A stretch of 16,320 nucleotides of DNA from Euryarchaeota archaeon UBA105 (GCA_002496905.1 DALV01000111.1:1-16320), one strand, 5' to 3'; positions 1-7,472 are shown, numbered from the stretch's first letter. Notes: generated by a model not told the origin, from the letters alone. Numbers and translations: made by a program.

Positions 1-1
1 A

Positions 2-364
2 ATTTTTGGTGAATTGACTGAAGCTAGGAAAACCTTCGCAGCTGCATCTAGTTCAGGTGATGTAAGTGGTATTATGGCTGCTGAATCTATGCTTGCCCAA
101 GCCATGCCAAAATTATTGGCTCTATCAGAAGCATATCCTGATTTAAAAGCTAATACGAACTTCTTATCATTACAAGATGACTACAAAGAAATCGAAGATT
201 CTGTGACTGATCAACGCCAATTATACAACAGTTCGGCAACCAATTTCAACACTGCAATTCAGATTATACCGGACAGTATTGTTGCATCCTTCAAGGGCTG
301 TAAAGAAAGAGTCCTTTACGAAGCGGAACAAGCTGCTCGAGGTTCTGTGAGCATCGAGTTCTGA
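2..364 (+). CDS. lemA: LemA family protein, C-terminal part (5' end outside window)
   Basis: The frame is open from base 2 to the TGA at 362-364, so this is the C-terminal ~120 residues of a longer gene. The TTG at base 14 is only an internal codon: in-frame codons upstream (I-F-G-E-L) continue the LemA pattern. LemA signatures visible are an Ala/Ser-rich helix, the AEAYPDLKAN segment followed by NFLSLQ, then a helix with RQLYN and FNTAIQ leading to the P-x-S-I-V-A segment. LemA proteins are typically ~180-200 residues: one N-terminal membrane anchor, then a helical bundle. The anchor would lie before the window. Their biochemical role is poorly known; many lie beside TPM-domain membrane proteins, which cannot be checked here. 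The gene converges on the minus-strand MazG-like gene with only 10 nt between the stops. Confidence 0.9.
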   Translation: MFGELTEARKTFAAASSSGDVSGIMAAESMLAQAMPKLLALSEAYPDLKANTNFLSLQDDYKEIEDSVTDQRQLYNSSATNFNTAIQIIPDSIVASFKGCKERVLYEAEQAARGSVSIEF

Positions 365-374
365 ATCAAGTAAT

Positions 375-764
375 TCATTCACCTTCGTATTCTGTAACTC
401 TAATCCCTAGGTTACCTCTTCGAGCCTTTCTTTGCATTATCTTATCCATTTTGGAGTGAAATTCAGATTCCAAATCAATGTGCATTGCAAGAGAGTGCCC
501 AAGTATCAAAATCAACAAATCTGCTAATTCTTCGGATGCTTCTTCCTTCGGCTTTCCTTTGGTGATCGCCGCTGCAAACTCACCTAATTCCTCCACGGTT
601 AGAGCCACACGGTATCCCATGTCATGTCCATTATTCTCAGGGTTGGCGAAATCGTGTTTACTATGGAAAGCAGCAACTCTAGCCATCATGGTAGACCAAG
701 AGCCATCGGGCTTAGAATTCCAATCAACATCCTTCCAATCATCTACACTCAACAGGCGAGTCAT
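375..764 (-). CDS. MazG-like nucleotide pyrophosphohydrolase
   Basis: A 129-residue protein of the all-alpha NTP pyrophosphohydrolase (MazG/dUTPase-2) superfamily, which hydrolyses NTPs or dNTPs to the monophosphate plus pyrophosphate in the cytoplasm. The diagnostic metal-binding pattern is present: EELGE (E58, E59, E62) in one helix, then ~16 residues later SEELADLL (E78/E79, D82) in the next, the family's EExxE...ExxD arrangement. The first 50 residues (W/D-rich, then HSKHDFANPE) look like a substrate-side extension seen in small MazG-like proteins. The single-domain length fits a housekeeping or house-cleaning enzyme rather than two-domain MazG. The substrate cannot be told from sequence. 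It is the last gene of the S3Ae block, 42 nt after the small membrane protein. The ATG at 764 has only a weak purine stretch upstream. Confidence 0.85.
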   Translation of the reverse strand: MTRLLSVDDWKDVDWNSKPDGSWSTMMARVAAFHSKHDFANPENNGHDMGYRVALTVEELGEFAAAITKGKPKEEASEELADLLILILGHSLAMHIDLESEFHSKMDKIMQRKARRGNLGIRVTEYEGE

Positions 765-806
765 ACATCGTCCAGTAATTGGAGAACCATCAAATTGTCT
801 AATGTT

Positions 807-1109
807 CTAGAATCTATCACCAGGTGGATTTCGAGGATATTCGGACCCTGCAGGAAGAAGATACGATAGGCCAACAATAGAGAGAACAATTGACGAGAAT
901 AATACACCAGAAAATATTCTCATTCTTGAATTTGCTTCATTTTGAAGTTCGGCACATAATTCTGCATCCGGTTGAGGGTTGTTATTTGGTAGACATTCCC
1001 TCTCATACTCCTTGTCTTTTTGATCCCACCAATCCATTCTATCCATCGCTTCGATGAAGAGGAAAATGGAGACTAAAAGTAGAATTAAACCCAATCTCTG
1101 GCCTTGCAA
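807..1109 (-). CDS. Small two-TM membrane protein, unknown function
   Basis: A 100-residue protein that I do not recognise. It has two hydrophobic segments, residues ~6-22 and ~66-86, separated by a polar acidic stretch with two cysteines (C39 and C52) in ECLPN and ELCAEL that could form a disulfide if this loop is outside the cell. The C-terminus is short and Pro/Arg-rich. The predicted start is TTG at 1109: a GAGGG Shine-Dalgarno lies 6-7 nt upstream and overlaps the TGA stop of the phosphorylase gene, so translation of the two is probably coupled. Acceptable SD placement, membrane-protein composition and operon position argue that it is real. No function can be inferred. Confidence 0.7.
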   Translation of the reverse strand: MQGQRLGLILLLVSIFLFIEAMDRMDWWDQKDKEYERECLPNNNPQPDAELCAELQNEANSRMRIFSGVLFSSIVLSIVGLSYLLPAGSEYPRNPPGDRF

Positions 1110-1118
1110 TTTTATCCC

Positions 1119-1871
1119 TCAATAATCCGCTTGCAAGGCTTCGATACAATCTCTTACACGAGCACGTAGTGTTGCTGCCATAGCGTCGACTGCATGATGG
1201 TCGATTTCAGCCGAAGGGTCCCCGGGAGTTCTACCCGCTGCCCAATTTGATGAACATGATATCGCCACATGAGGGATTCCTGTTTCCGAAATTAAACGTG
1301 ACTCAGGGCCAAGAGTCATTCCAACTACATCCGCTCCCAAACGAACGAGTGCATCAATTTCAGAAGGAGATTCAAATTGAGGTCCGACACACTGCGCCAC
1401 TACTAGACTGCTTAGAGTATTTTCTTGAGTTTCTGATAAGGCAGAGGAACAAATTCCACTAGCTTTCCTATCAAACATGGAAGTTCTATCAGCATGGATA
1501 GCATCATCGTCATGGAAAGTCCATGGACGGATTGCTAAATCCAATACATCACCAGCAACACCAATCATACCTGGTGGTAAATCTTCCACCATCGTACCCA
1601 CAGAGTTGACACTTAGGATTAAATCTGGAGAAAAGGACTTTGCTGCATGAATATTCGCCCTGTGTTCTATTTCATGAGGGGGCGTTCTCGCTTCTCCTTC
1701 TCGGTGATGTCTGTCGATTAGGAGAACTTCCCCTAATTCAGTTTCAACCAATATTGTTGGAACCTGTCCCCATTTTGATTCTACTCTAATCTCAGTATGT
1801 TTTCGAGAACTATCGGACATCTCATGAGCGATATCAGACATTCCTGTTCCACTGATTACGGCTATCCGCAC
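1119..1871 (-). CDS. Purine nucleoside phosphorylase / S-methyl-5'-thioinosine phosphorylase family
   Basis: A 250-residue protein of the family-2 (trimeric PNP/MTAP) nucleoside phosphorylases, which split purine nucleosides or 5'-methylthio-nucleosides with phosphate. Visible motifs, in order: N-terminal ISGTGM (phosphate-binding loop, GGTG in relatives), DRHHREGEARTPPHEIEHRAN (matching the RHG...H..P...YRAN block), SVNSVGTM, GPQFESPSEI, LGADVVGMT and SCSSNWAAG. MTA-specific enzymes carry Asp in the last block (DYDCW), whereas here it is N209-W210, as in enzymes using 6-oxopurines such as bacterial methylthioinosine phosphorylase. The predicted substrate is therefore methylthioinosine, inosine or guanosine rather than methylthioadenosine; this is inference. 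The start is GTG at 1871, 7 nt after a GAGGTGA; an in-frame TTG at 1874 is possible but closer to the SD. It lies downstream of S3Ae after a 47-nt gap and is likely co-transcribed. Confidence 0.88.
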   Translation of the reverse strand: MRIAVISGTGMSDIAHEMSDSSRKHTEIRVESKWGQVPTILVETELGEVLLIDRHHREGEARTPPHEIEHRANIHAAKSFSPDLILSVNSVGTMVEDLPPGMIGVAGDVLDLAIRPWTFHDDDAIHADRTSMFDRKASGICSSALSETQENTLSSLVVAQCVGPQFESPSEIDALVRLGADVVGMTLGPESRLISETGIPHVAISCSSNWAAGRTPGDPSAEIDHHAVDAMAATLRARVRDCIEALQADY

Positions 1872-1918
1872 CAAATGCTCACCTCGGTTTGGAATGGGCT
1901 TCGGCGCCCATATTTACC

Positions 1919-2863
1919 TCACTCTTGCAGACGGGAAATCAAATCTGCTTTCTTTCCTGAGACTGGTTTTCCAGCCTCCTTTAGAAGTACCTTCAGTTCT
2001 GACACCGTCATTGATTCGTAATCAATATCGGAGTCATCGGACGATTCAGTATCCTCTTCTTGAGATTCTTCCTCGGCTGCCTCTTCGACTCCCTCAAATG
2101 TTTCTTCTTGCTCGTCATCCAAATTAGTCTCTCCAACCTCTGAAAGATCTGCAGATGCTTCTGCTGCAGCCAAAACATCGACTTCGTCTACTTCAGCAGC
2201 TGCAGCGGCGGCCTTCTCCTCAGCATGTATTTCATCCAAGGTAGGACCATCTCCTACAACTACTCCGCTTTGTAATAACTGACTGCGTCTAATCATGACG
2301 GTTCTTACAGGCGTAACCTTGGAAACAGACTCTTTGATTGCTGCTTCCATCGTGCCATCAAGTAGTGATTTTTGCAATTGAATCCAAGTAGAACTAGCAC
2401 CCATAGTCAAGATTGTTTCTCTAGCACTAGCTCTCATTGCTGATTTTTGACTAGACTTTACACGAGACCTTGAAATTAGTAAAGGTTTGAATCTGACGTA
2501 ATATCCATCCTCGGTCACAACATCTACTGTGTCGTCAATCTTTCCACGATGACGACGGATTTGGCGGCGAATGTGGTCTTTAAGGACGGTGTGGCCGACA
2601 AATTCAGTAAGCGCATCTCCACCGACGGATTCTGTTATTCGGAAAACTACCTTAACATGCATCTTCGAAAAGTCGCCATCTAACTCATTTTGCATGATGT
2701 CATATGTTCGACCAATTAGTTGTTCGGATTCCTCAGCGAGGGTCTCTCCAATGACTCTGAAGGACCAAGGATTACGAGGTGCTCGAATTGTGAACCAGCG
2801 CTTTGCCTTCCACTTGTCTCTCTGCTTGCGTGCCGCTGCCCTTGCTTTTGCGCCCTTTGCCAT
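1919..2863 (-). CDS. rps3ae: 30S ribosomal protein S3Ae (eS1) with acidic and SAP-like C-terminal extension
   Basis: Archaeal/eukaryotic small-subunit protein eS1. Residues 1-~200 (from the ATG) carry the family pattern: basic N-terminus MAKGAKARAAARKQR, WFTIRAP, IGET, IGRTYDI, GDFSKMHVK, FVGHTVLKDHIRRQIRRHR, TEDGYYVRFKP, SRVKSSQ. Typical archaeal S3Ae proteins are ~200-230 residues, but this one is 314. The extra ~110 residues are an Ala/Glu-rich, then strongly acidic linker (~210-282), followed by a terminal ~30-residue SAP-like motif (MTVSELKVLLKEAG, then SGKKADLISRL). ATG at 2863 is the start: a GAGGTG Shine-Dalgarno (2871-2876) sits 7 nt before it, and an upstream in-frame GTG at 2872 is part of that SD. 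It is the first gene of the minus block and diverges from the COG1325-like gene. Confidence 0.95.
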   Translation of the reverse strand: MAKGAKARAAARKQRDKWKAKRWFTIRAPRNPWSFRVIGETLAEESEQLIGRTYDIMQNELDGDFSKMHVKVVFRITESVGGDALTEFVGHTVLKDHIRRQIRRHRGKIDDTVDVVTEDGYYVRFKPLLISRSRVKSSQKSAMRASARETILTMGASSTWIQLQKSLLDGTMEAAIKESVSKVTPVRTVMIRRSQLLQSGVVVGDGPTLDEIHAEEKAAAAAAEVDEVDVLAAAEASADLSEVGETNLDDEQEETFEGVEEAAEEESQEEDTESSDDSDIDYESMTVSELKVLLKEAGKPVSGKKADLISRLQE

Positions 2864-2879
2864 GAGAAACACCTCGTAT

Positions 2880-2893
2880 CGGGGGCTACCCCG
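2880..2893 (-). promoter_or_regulatory. Hairpin in the rps3ae leader, just upstream of its Shine-Dalgarno
   Basis: On the minus strand a 5-bp all-GC stem (CGGGG / CCCCG, 4-nt loop) ends about 3 nt before the GAGGTG Shine-Dalgarno of rps3ae. Such a stem so close to the ribosome-binding site could modulate initiation, as in autoregulated ribosomal-protein leaders. It is short, and no equivalent S3Ae binding-site helix was identified, so the role is speculative. Confidence 0.25.
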
Positions 2894-2991
2894 TATGCGG
2901 GCCGTGCGACCTGCCTCCAGTATTTGAATGAAAGCCCTAGAGTGCCATCAAGAGACAAGAGCGCAGCGTGGTCTTCAAGGAGTGATTGCTC

Positions 2992-3435
2992 GTGCCATTA
3001 TCAATGAGTCTGCATAGCGTATCCTGGAGAATACACTGTAGCGCTGTAGACGATCTTGAAATTATTGAGTCGGCAATGAGTCAACTATCACCGGTAAAGA
3101 CAGAGATAACTAGAGAGAAATCCAAATCCTACCATGGCGCTCCGCAAATAATTCTAGCACTGAGAATAAATAACAAAAAATTAGCCAAACAAAGCCTTCA
3201 GTCGTTAGGTAAGGCTGTATTAAATCAGATAGTTACCAATGGCCTTGAATCCCAAATTGATGATGACAAAATATTCCATGTTCGCCTCTCATTATCATCT
3301 TTAGTCAATGGAGACTTTCTGCTAGCTGAGGGCTCTGAATGGAAATCTGCAGTCAAAGGACGATACAAAATTGAGGCATACCCGGGTCAAAAACCCAGTG
3401 AAATATTGTTAGATTTAATTTCAAAATTCGAATGA
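2992..3435 (+). CDS. COG1325/DUF54-like RNA-binding protein (predicted exosome-associated)
   Basis: A ~147-residue protein resembling the archaeal COG1325 (DUF54) family, predicted dsRBD-like RNA-binding proteins once proposed as exosome subunits. The layout matches: an N-terminal beta strand (WRIHCSAV), a helix, the block KSKSYHGAPQIIL (family YHGNPI-like), a Lys/Leu-rich helix, FHVRLSLSSLVNGDFLLA, and a closing KGRYKIEAYPG plus helix. Family assignment is by recall, not by search. The start is probably GTG at 2992: a GGAGTGA Shine-Dalgarno (2979-2985) lies 6 nt upstream. TTG at 2986 is too close to it, and ATG at 3004 is a later alternative. It diverges from rps3ae, whose own leader shares the ~128-nt gap, so both translation-related genes may be expressed together. 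Confidence 0.65.
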   Translation: MPLSMSLHSVSWRIHCSAVDDLEIIESAMSQLSPVKTEITREKSKSYHGAPQIILALRINNKKLAKQSLQSLGKAVLNQIVTNGLESQIDDDKIFHVRLSLSSLVNGDFLLAEGSEWKSAVKGRYKIEAYPGQKPSEILLDLISKFE

Positions 3436-3444
3436 TTCCTTTAG

Positions 3445-3452
3445 CTATAAAT
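3445..3452 (+). promoter_or_regulatory. Candidate TATA box for the ferredoxin gene
   Basis: CTATAAAT lies in the 87-nt AT-rich gap between the COG1325-like gene and the ferredoxin. With the usual archaeal spacing of ~25 nt, transcription would start near 3473-3478, giving a ~45-50-nt leader. No strong BRE element is obvious. Confidence 0.35.
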
Positions 3453-3522
3453 TTCTCTGAAAAATACAAAATCATTACAAGAATTCTTATGCAACTTCTC
3501 AGACGAGCAATCAAGTGATAGC

Positions 3523-3798
3523 ATGACCCACGTAGTAACAAGCGCCTGTGTAGGACACAAGTACCAAGATTGTGTAGCAGTATGCCCAGTTGAAGCTTTC
3601 AAAGAAGCAGACACCTACTTGGTTATTGATCCGGATGAATGTATCGATTGTGCTGCCTGCGTAGCTGAATGTCCTGTTGAAGCTATTTTCGCAGACACCG
3701 ATGTACCCGATGAAGAAATGGAATGGATCGAGCGTAACGAGACTGAAAGTCTAGAATTAGAAATAGCAACTGGAGATTCACCAGTACTCGCAGATTGA
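3523..3798 (+). CDS. fdxA: Seven-iron (3Fe-4S/4Fe-4S) ferredoxin, FdxA type
   Basis: A 91-residue, strongly acidic ferredoxin and cytoplasmic electron carrier. Its seven cysteines are C9, C17, C21, C40, C43, C46 and C50. The C-terminal set is CIDCAACVAECP (CxxCxxCxxxCP). The N-terminal set is CVGHKYQDCVAVCP, in which the usual second cysteine of a CxxC pair is His12. This matches the FdxA/Azotobacter FdI arrangement: C9, C17 and C50 hold a 3Fe-4S cluster and C21, C40, C43 and C46 a 4Fe-4S cluster. The sequence VVTSACVG...LVIDPDECIDC...VPDEE follows FdxA closely, and the acidic tail is slightly shorter than in bacterial proteins. The redox partner is unknown. pdxS follows after 60 nt but has a plausible promoter of its own, so co-transcription is uncertain. 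ATG 3523 is preceded by AAGTGAT. Confidence 0.93.
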   Translation: MTHVVTSACVGHKYQDCVAVCPVEAFKEADTYLVIDPDECIDCAACVAECPVEAIFADTDVPDEEMEWIERNETESLELEIATGDSPVLAD

Positions 3799-3813
3799 AG
3801 ATTCACCTTCTAG

Positions 3814-3826
3814 TGAACTTAAACAT
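3814..3826 (+). promoter_or_regulatory. Candidate promoter for pdxS
   Basis: TGAACTTAAACAT lies ~33-45 nt before the pdxS ATG. The shared TGAACTTA core recurs at nearly the same distance (45 vs 48 nt) upstream of the coiled-coil gene starting at 12020. A TATA-like element here would place the transcript start near 3845-3850, giving a short leader that includes the GAGAGG ribosome site. Confidence 0.35.
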
Positions 3827-3858
3827 AGATTGATGAATGGAAGCCGAGAGGCTGGACT

Positions 3859-4848
3859 ATGACTCAGAGGGTTGACTTGGGGCAAATGCGCCACGGTACA
3901 GAGTTGTTGAAGCGAGGCTTCGCCAAGATGCAAGAAGGCGGCGTCATCATGGATGTCGTCAACGCTGAAGAGGCTCACATAGCAGAAGATGCTGGTGCTG
4001 TATCAGTAATGGCCTTGGAAAGAGTTCCTGCAGATATCAGAGCTAGCGGAGGAGTCGCTCGAATGAGTCACCCCGACATGATAAAGGAAATTATCGAAAC
4101 CACTTCGATACCAGTAATGGCAAAGGCAAGAATTGGTCACGATGAGGAAGCAAGAGTGCTCGAAGCACTAGGAGCAGATATGCTCGATGAATCTGAAGTT
4201 TTAACTCCCGCAGATCCCTTCTATCACATAGCAAAAAACAACTTTACCGTACCATTTGTTTGTGGCTGCACGAACCTAGGTGAGGCGGTAAGAAGAGTCG
4301 CGGAAGGGGCGGCGATGATGCGAACCAAAGGTGAAGCAGGAACTGGAAATGTAGTCAGCGCCGTGCAACATGCTAGATTGGTAGAAAATGAAATCGCCCA
4401 TTCTCAATCTGTAGGAGAAGAAGGGCGCAGCGAAATGGTTGACATAATTATGCAAGGATTTCATAGAATAAACAAAGTATCCTCCTTTGATTTAGATCCA
4501 GATTCTACTCCATTTGGTTCAATGGAAGAGGTTCGAGGAGAAGTGTCCTCTGTACTAGAAGATGTGGCCAGGCTTGGTAGATTGCCTGTGGTAACATTCT
4601 CTGCTGGGGGGATATCTACCCCAGCAGATGCAGCCCTTATGATGAAGCATGGTATGGATGGAATTTTTGTTGGTTCTGGAATCTTCAAAAGTTCTGATCC
4701 AATACAGACTGCCGAGGCTATAGTACTTGCAACCCACCACTTCGAGGACCCCTCCATAGTCGCTGAGGCTAGTGCAATGATTGGTGAGCCAATGCCGGGT
4801 TTGGAAATCGAAACACTAGATGTTCGGCTGGAAGAGAGAGGCTGGTAA
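3859..4848 (+). CDS. pdxS: Pyridoxal 5'-phosphate synthase, PdxS subunit
   Basis: A 329-residue PdxS (SNZ family) TIM barrel that makes PLP from ribose 5-phosphate, glyceraldehyde 3-phosphate and ammonia supplied by the glutaminase PdxT. Landmarks: the substrate-binding aspartate in VIMDVVN (D32), ALERVPADIRASGGVARMSHP, the first Schiff-base lysine in PVMAKARIGH (K89), LDESEVLTPAD, the second catalytic lysine in MRTKGEAGTGN (K157), SAGGISTPADAALMMK, and IFVGSGIFKS (phosphate site). All catalytic residues look intact. The protein is ~35 residues longer than the bacterial enzyme; the extra stretch lies at ~185-235, where methanogen PdxS also carries an insertion. pdxT is not in the window, so it must be encoded elsewhere. 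A GAGAGG site precedes ATG 3859. The stop almost abuts the end of the convergent coiled-coil gene. Confidence 0.98.
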   Translation: MTQRVDLGQMRHGTELLKRGFAKMQEGGVIMDVVNAEEAHIAEDAGAVSVMALERVPADIRASGGVARMSHPDMIKEIIETTSIPVMAKARIGHDEEARVLEALGADMLDESEVLTPADPFYHIAKNNFTVPFVCGCTNLGEAVRRVAEGAAMMRTKGEAGTGNVVSAVQHARLVENEIAHSQSVGEEGRSEMVDIIMQGFHRINKVSSFDLDPDSTPFGSMEEVRGEVSSVLEDVARLGRLPVVTFSAGGISTPADAALMMKHGMDGIFVGSGIFKSSDPIQTAEAIVLATHHFEDPSIVAEASAMIGEPMPGLEIETLDVRLEERGW

Positions 4849-4850
4849 AC

Positions 4851-5870
4851 TCAGAATTTTCCCCGAGTAGTCCCTAATTTTCTTTTCTTGGACTTTCTTG
4901 GCTTTGGCGTTCGTGTTTCTGACTCTTCTTCAACTCCTGTACCGCCAAGAGTCAAAGAGCCACTTTCTAGTAACATCTCTTCTAATGAGCCAGCTAGTTC
5001 TTCACTTTCGGAAGGCGATCTTATTGCATCTTTAACTGATTGATTGTGGTCTCGTATAGTTTTCTCACGTTCCTCACGAGCGGCTTTTATTGAGTCTCGA
5101 ATTTCATTGACTTGGTCAAGTAGTACTTTCATTTCAGTGTGGACTTCATCAGCGGCAGTTTTTGCTTCAACAAATACGTTGTGAAGCCTATCACCCTCTG
5201 CCCTTAGGAAGTCTCTTTCCTCAAATAGTGGCTTGATTTCCTCCCATATTTCATCGCCTTGCTTATGGCAATCTACCATTGCTTGGTGTTCAGAGTCTGC
5301 CTCTGCCCTTAAACGATTTATCGATTCATCCATATCTCCAAGATCTATTGTAATGGATTCGTGTTCCTTAACAGCAGGAAGTAATTCATTTCTCTTACCG
5401 ATGAGTTTCTTTAGTTCCTTCAAGAGTTTGTTTTCATCTTCCAATTTCAGTCTGCCATCAGTTTCTAAGCGTCTCTCAATCTTTTCGATTTGCCCTTCGG
5501 TTTCTGACAATTCGATAACTACTGATTTAGAACCTCGTTCGTCATCCCTACGACCACGTTTCTTGGAAATTATCTCCCTGATATGACCCTGGATTTCATC
5601 CCTTCTAGCCTTGTGAATTCTTGCCTGGTCTCTAATTTCTTTTTGTTTGGCCTTCATCTCATCAATAGATTCGCGCAAACCTTTGGCCTGTTCTTGAACA
5701 GCATTCCGAGAATCGGCAGCTCTACGGGCGTTCTCATTGTGACTATTGCGATTATCTCGCATACGCCTTACTTTGGTCTCCATAGCGTGTAGGCGACTCC
5801 TGAGGTCATCGTCAGGGTTGGTAGTCTCGTCAGACACGGCCGGGCCACGAGCGTTTGCCTCTTGAATCAA
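4851..5870 (-). CDS. Coiled-coil protein (COG1340-like), last gene of the minus operon
   Basis: A 339-residue, highly charged protein, predicted almost entirely alpha-helical coiled coil over residues ~22-290, with no membrane segment. Residues ~124-160 (GQIEKIERRLETDGRLKLED, then KLLKELKKL) match the hairpin motif of archaeal COG1340 coiled-coil proteins, an I..LE....T..L..E.E..L...I..L pattern. A conserved-looking segment LEEMLLESGSLT (~296-307) follows, then an acidic spacer and a basic tail ending KKRKLGTTRGKF. The same two C-terminal motifs occur in the coiled-coil protein at 10989-11954. The function is unknown; structural, nucleic-acid-associated and cell-shape roles are all possible. 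Its start follows the membrane-protein gene by 12 nt. The TTG at 5870 has a weak SD; a later start (for example GTG 5837) is possible because the first 20 residues are low-complexity. Confidence 0.8.
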   Translation of the reverse strand: MIQEANARGPAVSDETTNPDDDLRSRLHAMETKVRRMRDNRNSHNENARRAADSRNAVQEQAKGLRESIDEMKAKQKEIRDQARIHKARRDEIQGHIREIISKKRGRRDDERGSKSVVIELSETEGQIEKIERRLETDGRLKLEDENKLLKELKKLIGKRNELLPAVKEHESITIDLGDMDESINRLRAEADSEHQAMVDCHKQGDEIWEEIKPLFEERDFLRAEGDRLHNVFVEAKTAADEVHTEMKVLLDQVNEIRDSIKAAREEREKTIRDHNQSVKDAIRSPSESEELAGSLEEMLLESGSLTLGGTGVEEESETRTPKPRKSKKRKLGTTRGKF

Positions 5871-5882
5871 CCCGATGTATGG

Positions 5883-7469
5883 TTAGAAGCCTAGAACTGA
5901 ACCAATGAATGGTAGAAGCGGTGATAGAATTGCAATAATAGCACCAAGGATGAACAATGCTCCTGTTGTCATTCTAAGTCTAGTAAACAGGTCGTTGCGA
6001 ATCTGAACCGTTAGTACACGACCAGATATTAGATTGCCATCCAAATCCTCTAGACGAATTGTAACAGTGGACTCACCGGTGCTAGAGGGTAACAAACTCT
6101 GCCAAATAATCCTAGTAGAGTTTAGGAGATTGGGGAGTGTGTCTGTAATTTTGGGAGAAATAATTCCATCGAAAGAAATCGATTTGTGAGGCTCCACCTT
6201 AAGTCGATATTCACAATCATTTGGTCTAAAATCAGGAGTTTGAACCCTTAGTATGAGATCTTGTATTTCATCGGTTTGATTGAGAATGAATGCGAATAAA
6301 TTCGCAGGGCCAACTACTAAGTTTTCCATATCCACATCAAACCATACATCGCCAGATTTCCCATTCAGATGCTTCATGTGTAAACGATCGTGAAGGCGGA
6401 AAAATGGGGCGCAATCAAGCATTGCTCTCGATAATAATCGGTCCCAGGTTTCTTGACCTAATTCTGGGTGCTCGAAAAAACCATCAAGTGAGTCTGAGTC
6501 AATCATCGATGCCAGTGCAAGTCTAAATTGAGTCTCATCTATCACAGACCTCCTCCTTAGATGCAATAGATGTAGTAACGTCTCTTGCAATTCTGTCATT
6601 GATTTACCAGGTTTAATTTTTGATTCAACTGTCCGCAAATATTCGGATATCCTAACAGCCAATAGTGGATCGATGTGGGCTTTAATTACGTCAGAAAATG
6701 GATATCGGAGTAAAGCCGGATGGATAGGAGGAGAGAAGGCGCTCAACATTCCCCATGGCTCATTAGCATTGAAGCGCGATTTATTTGATACCAAAAAGGT
6801 CCCATGGCCAGCTAACAAAGTACCAGTTGAAAGCGCAACTAACCTTGGAGAAAGGTCTCCGTCGGGTGCCAACCATAGGGCGATTCCGAGAAATAGGATT
6901 GCTAGAAGCATGAAACTTATTGTGGCCCCCAACTGCCTTCTAGAACCATTAATTGTCGCTCGCATTTCCGCATATCCATGGGAGCTTTTGAAGGTCAAAC
7001 CAGCAGTTGTCAGGGATTCCGCCTCATATTGGAAAATCTTCCTAGTTACTGTCAACAATCGGAATAATAAGAGTAAGAGAGTTATGTTTGCAACTAAAAT
7101 AAATAAAGAAAGGAAATGAATTCCAAGGTGCATCTCAACAGGAGCGACTTCTTGCATATGGTCTACCCACCATTGTGGTGTTGTATTTCTGTAAGAATGA
7201 GCAAGGCCGAAATTCACTACTACAATCAATGGTAAGAAGAGGACAGATCGAATCCCTCCACTGATAAGAAGTCTGTCTATTCGCAGGAGAGTTCTTTCTT
7301 GGTTCCTTAAACTATCGACATTTGAAAACATTATTTTTTCAGAATCATCTCCCCCACCAACCTGAACTTGTTTCATATTATCCTGTTGTGACAATGACTC
7401 TTCCTCTAGCACTTCTGATGCTAATGATCTCAGAGCGTCTTCCAAATTTGGAATCTCTTCATCCTGCAA
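5883..7469 (-). CDS. Multi-pass membrane protein, unknown function
   Basis: A 528-residue protein that I do not recognise. A ~60-residue acidic N-terminus precedes four predicted TM segments (~73-91, 115-139, 180-201, 208-227). A ~270-residue soluble part follows (~230-498), and a fifth TM lies at the extreme C-terminus (~500-524). The first half of the soluble part is helical with charged repeats (SEYLRTVESKIKPGKS, LLHLRRRSVIDE), resembling a regulatory helical domain. The second half (~370-490) looks beta-rich (VWFDVDMENLVVGP, TVTIRLEDLDGNL) and may be Ig-like. If the acidic N-terminus is cytoplasmic, the soluble part after four TMs is also cytoplasmic. The start is TTG 7469 with a GGAGG SD embedded in the last codons of the DtxR gene, so translation is coupled. 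Its neighbours suggest an envelope-linked role. Confidence 0.75.
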   Translation of the reverse strand: MQDEEIPNLEDALRSLASEVLEEESLSQQDNMKQVQVGGGDDSEKIMFSNVDSLRNQERTLLRIDRLLISGGIRSVLFLPLIVVVNFGLAHSYRNTTPQWWVDHMQEVAPVEMHLGIHFLSLFILVANITLLLLLFRLLTVTRKIFQYEAESLTTAGLTFKSSHGYAEMRATINGSRRQLGATISFMLLAILFLGIALWLAPDGDLSPRLVALSTGTLLAGHGTFLVSNKSRFNANEPWGMLSAFSPPIHPALLRYPFSDVIKAHIDPLLAVRISEYLRTVESKIKPGKSMTELQETLLHLLHLRRRSVIDETQFRLALASMIDSDSLDGFFEHPELGQETWDRLLSRAMLDCAPFFRLHDRLHMKHLNGKSGDVWFDVDMENLVVGPANLFAFILNQTDEIQDLILRVQTPDFRPNDCEYRLKVEPHKSISFDGIISPKITDTLPNLLNSTRIIWQSLLPSSTGESTVTIRLEDLDGNLISGRVLTVQIRNDLFTRLRMTTGALFILGAIIAILSPLLPFIGSVLGF

Positions 7470-7472
7470 TTT

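Noticed and set aside
2864..2872. GTG start at 2872 for S3Ae
   Set aside because: This GTG is part of the GAGGTG Shine-Dalgarno itself; the family start MAKGAK corresponds to ATG 2863.
2873..2991. tRNA or small RNA in the GC-richer divergent gap
   Set aside because: No cloverleaf, TTCGA-type T-loop or CCA-adjacent acceptor stem could be assembled; only one short hairpin is present.
2720..3007. Plus-strand frames and a minus-strand frame (2716-2958) across the S3Ae start and leader
   Set aside because: They overlap the S3Ae N-terminus in other frames, are Cys/Ser/Arg-rich shadow translations, and conflict with the good ribosome sites of the two real genes.
3859..4848. PdxS without adjacent PdxT as evidence of a broken PLP pathway
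   Set aside because: pdxT is often unlinked in archaea and PdxS is intact, so absence from a 16-kb window means little.
6673..7119. 148-residue plus-strand open frame
   Set aside because: It lies wholly inside the minus-strand membrane-protein gene; its composition is that of an antisense shadow, with no SD and no family features.
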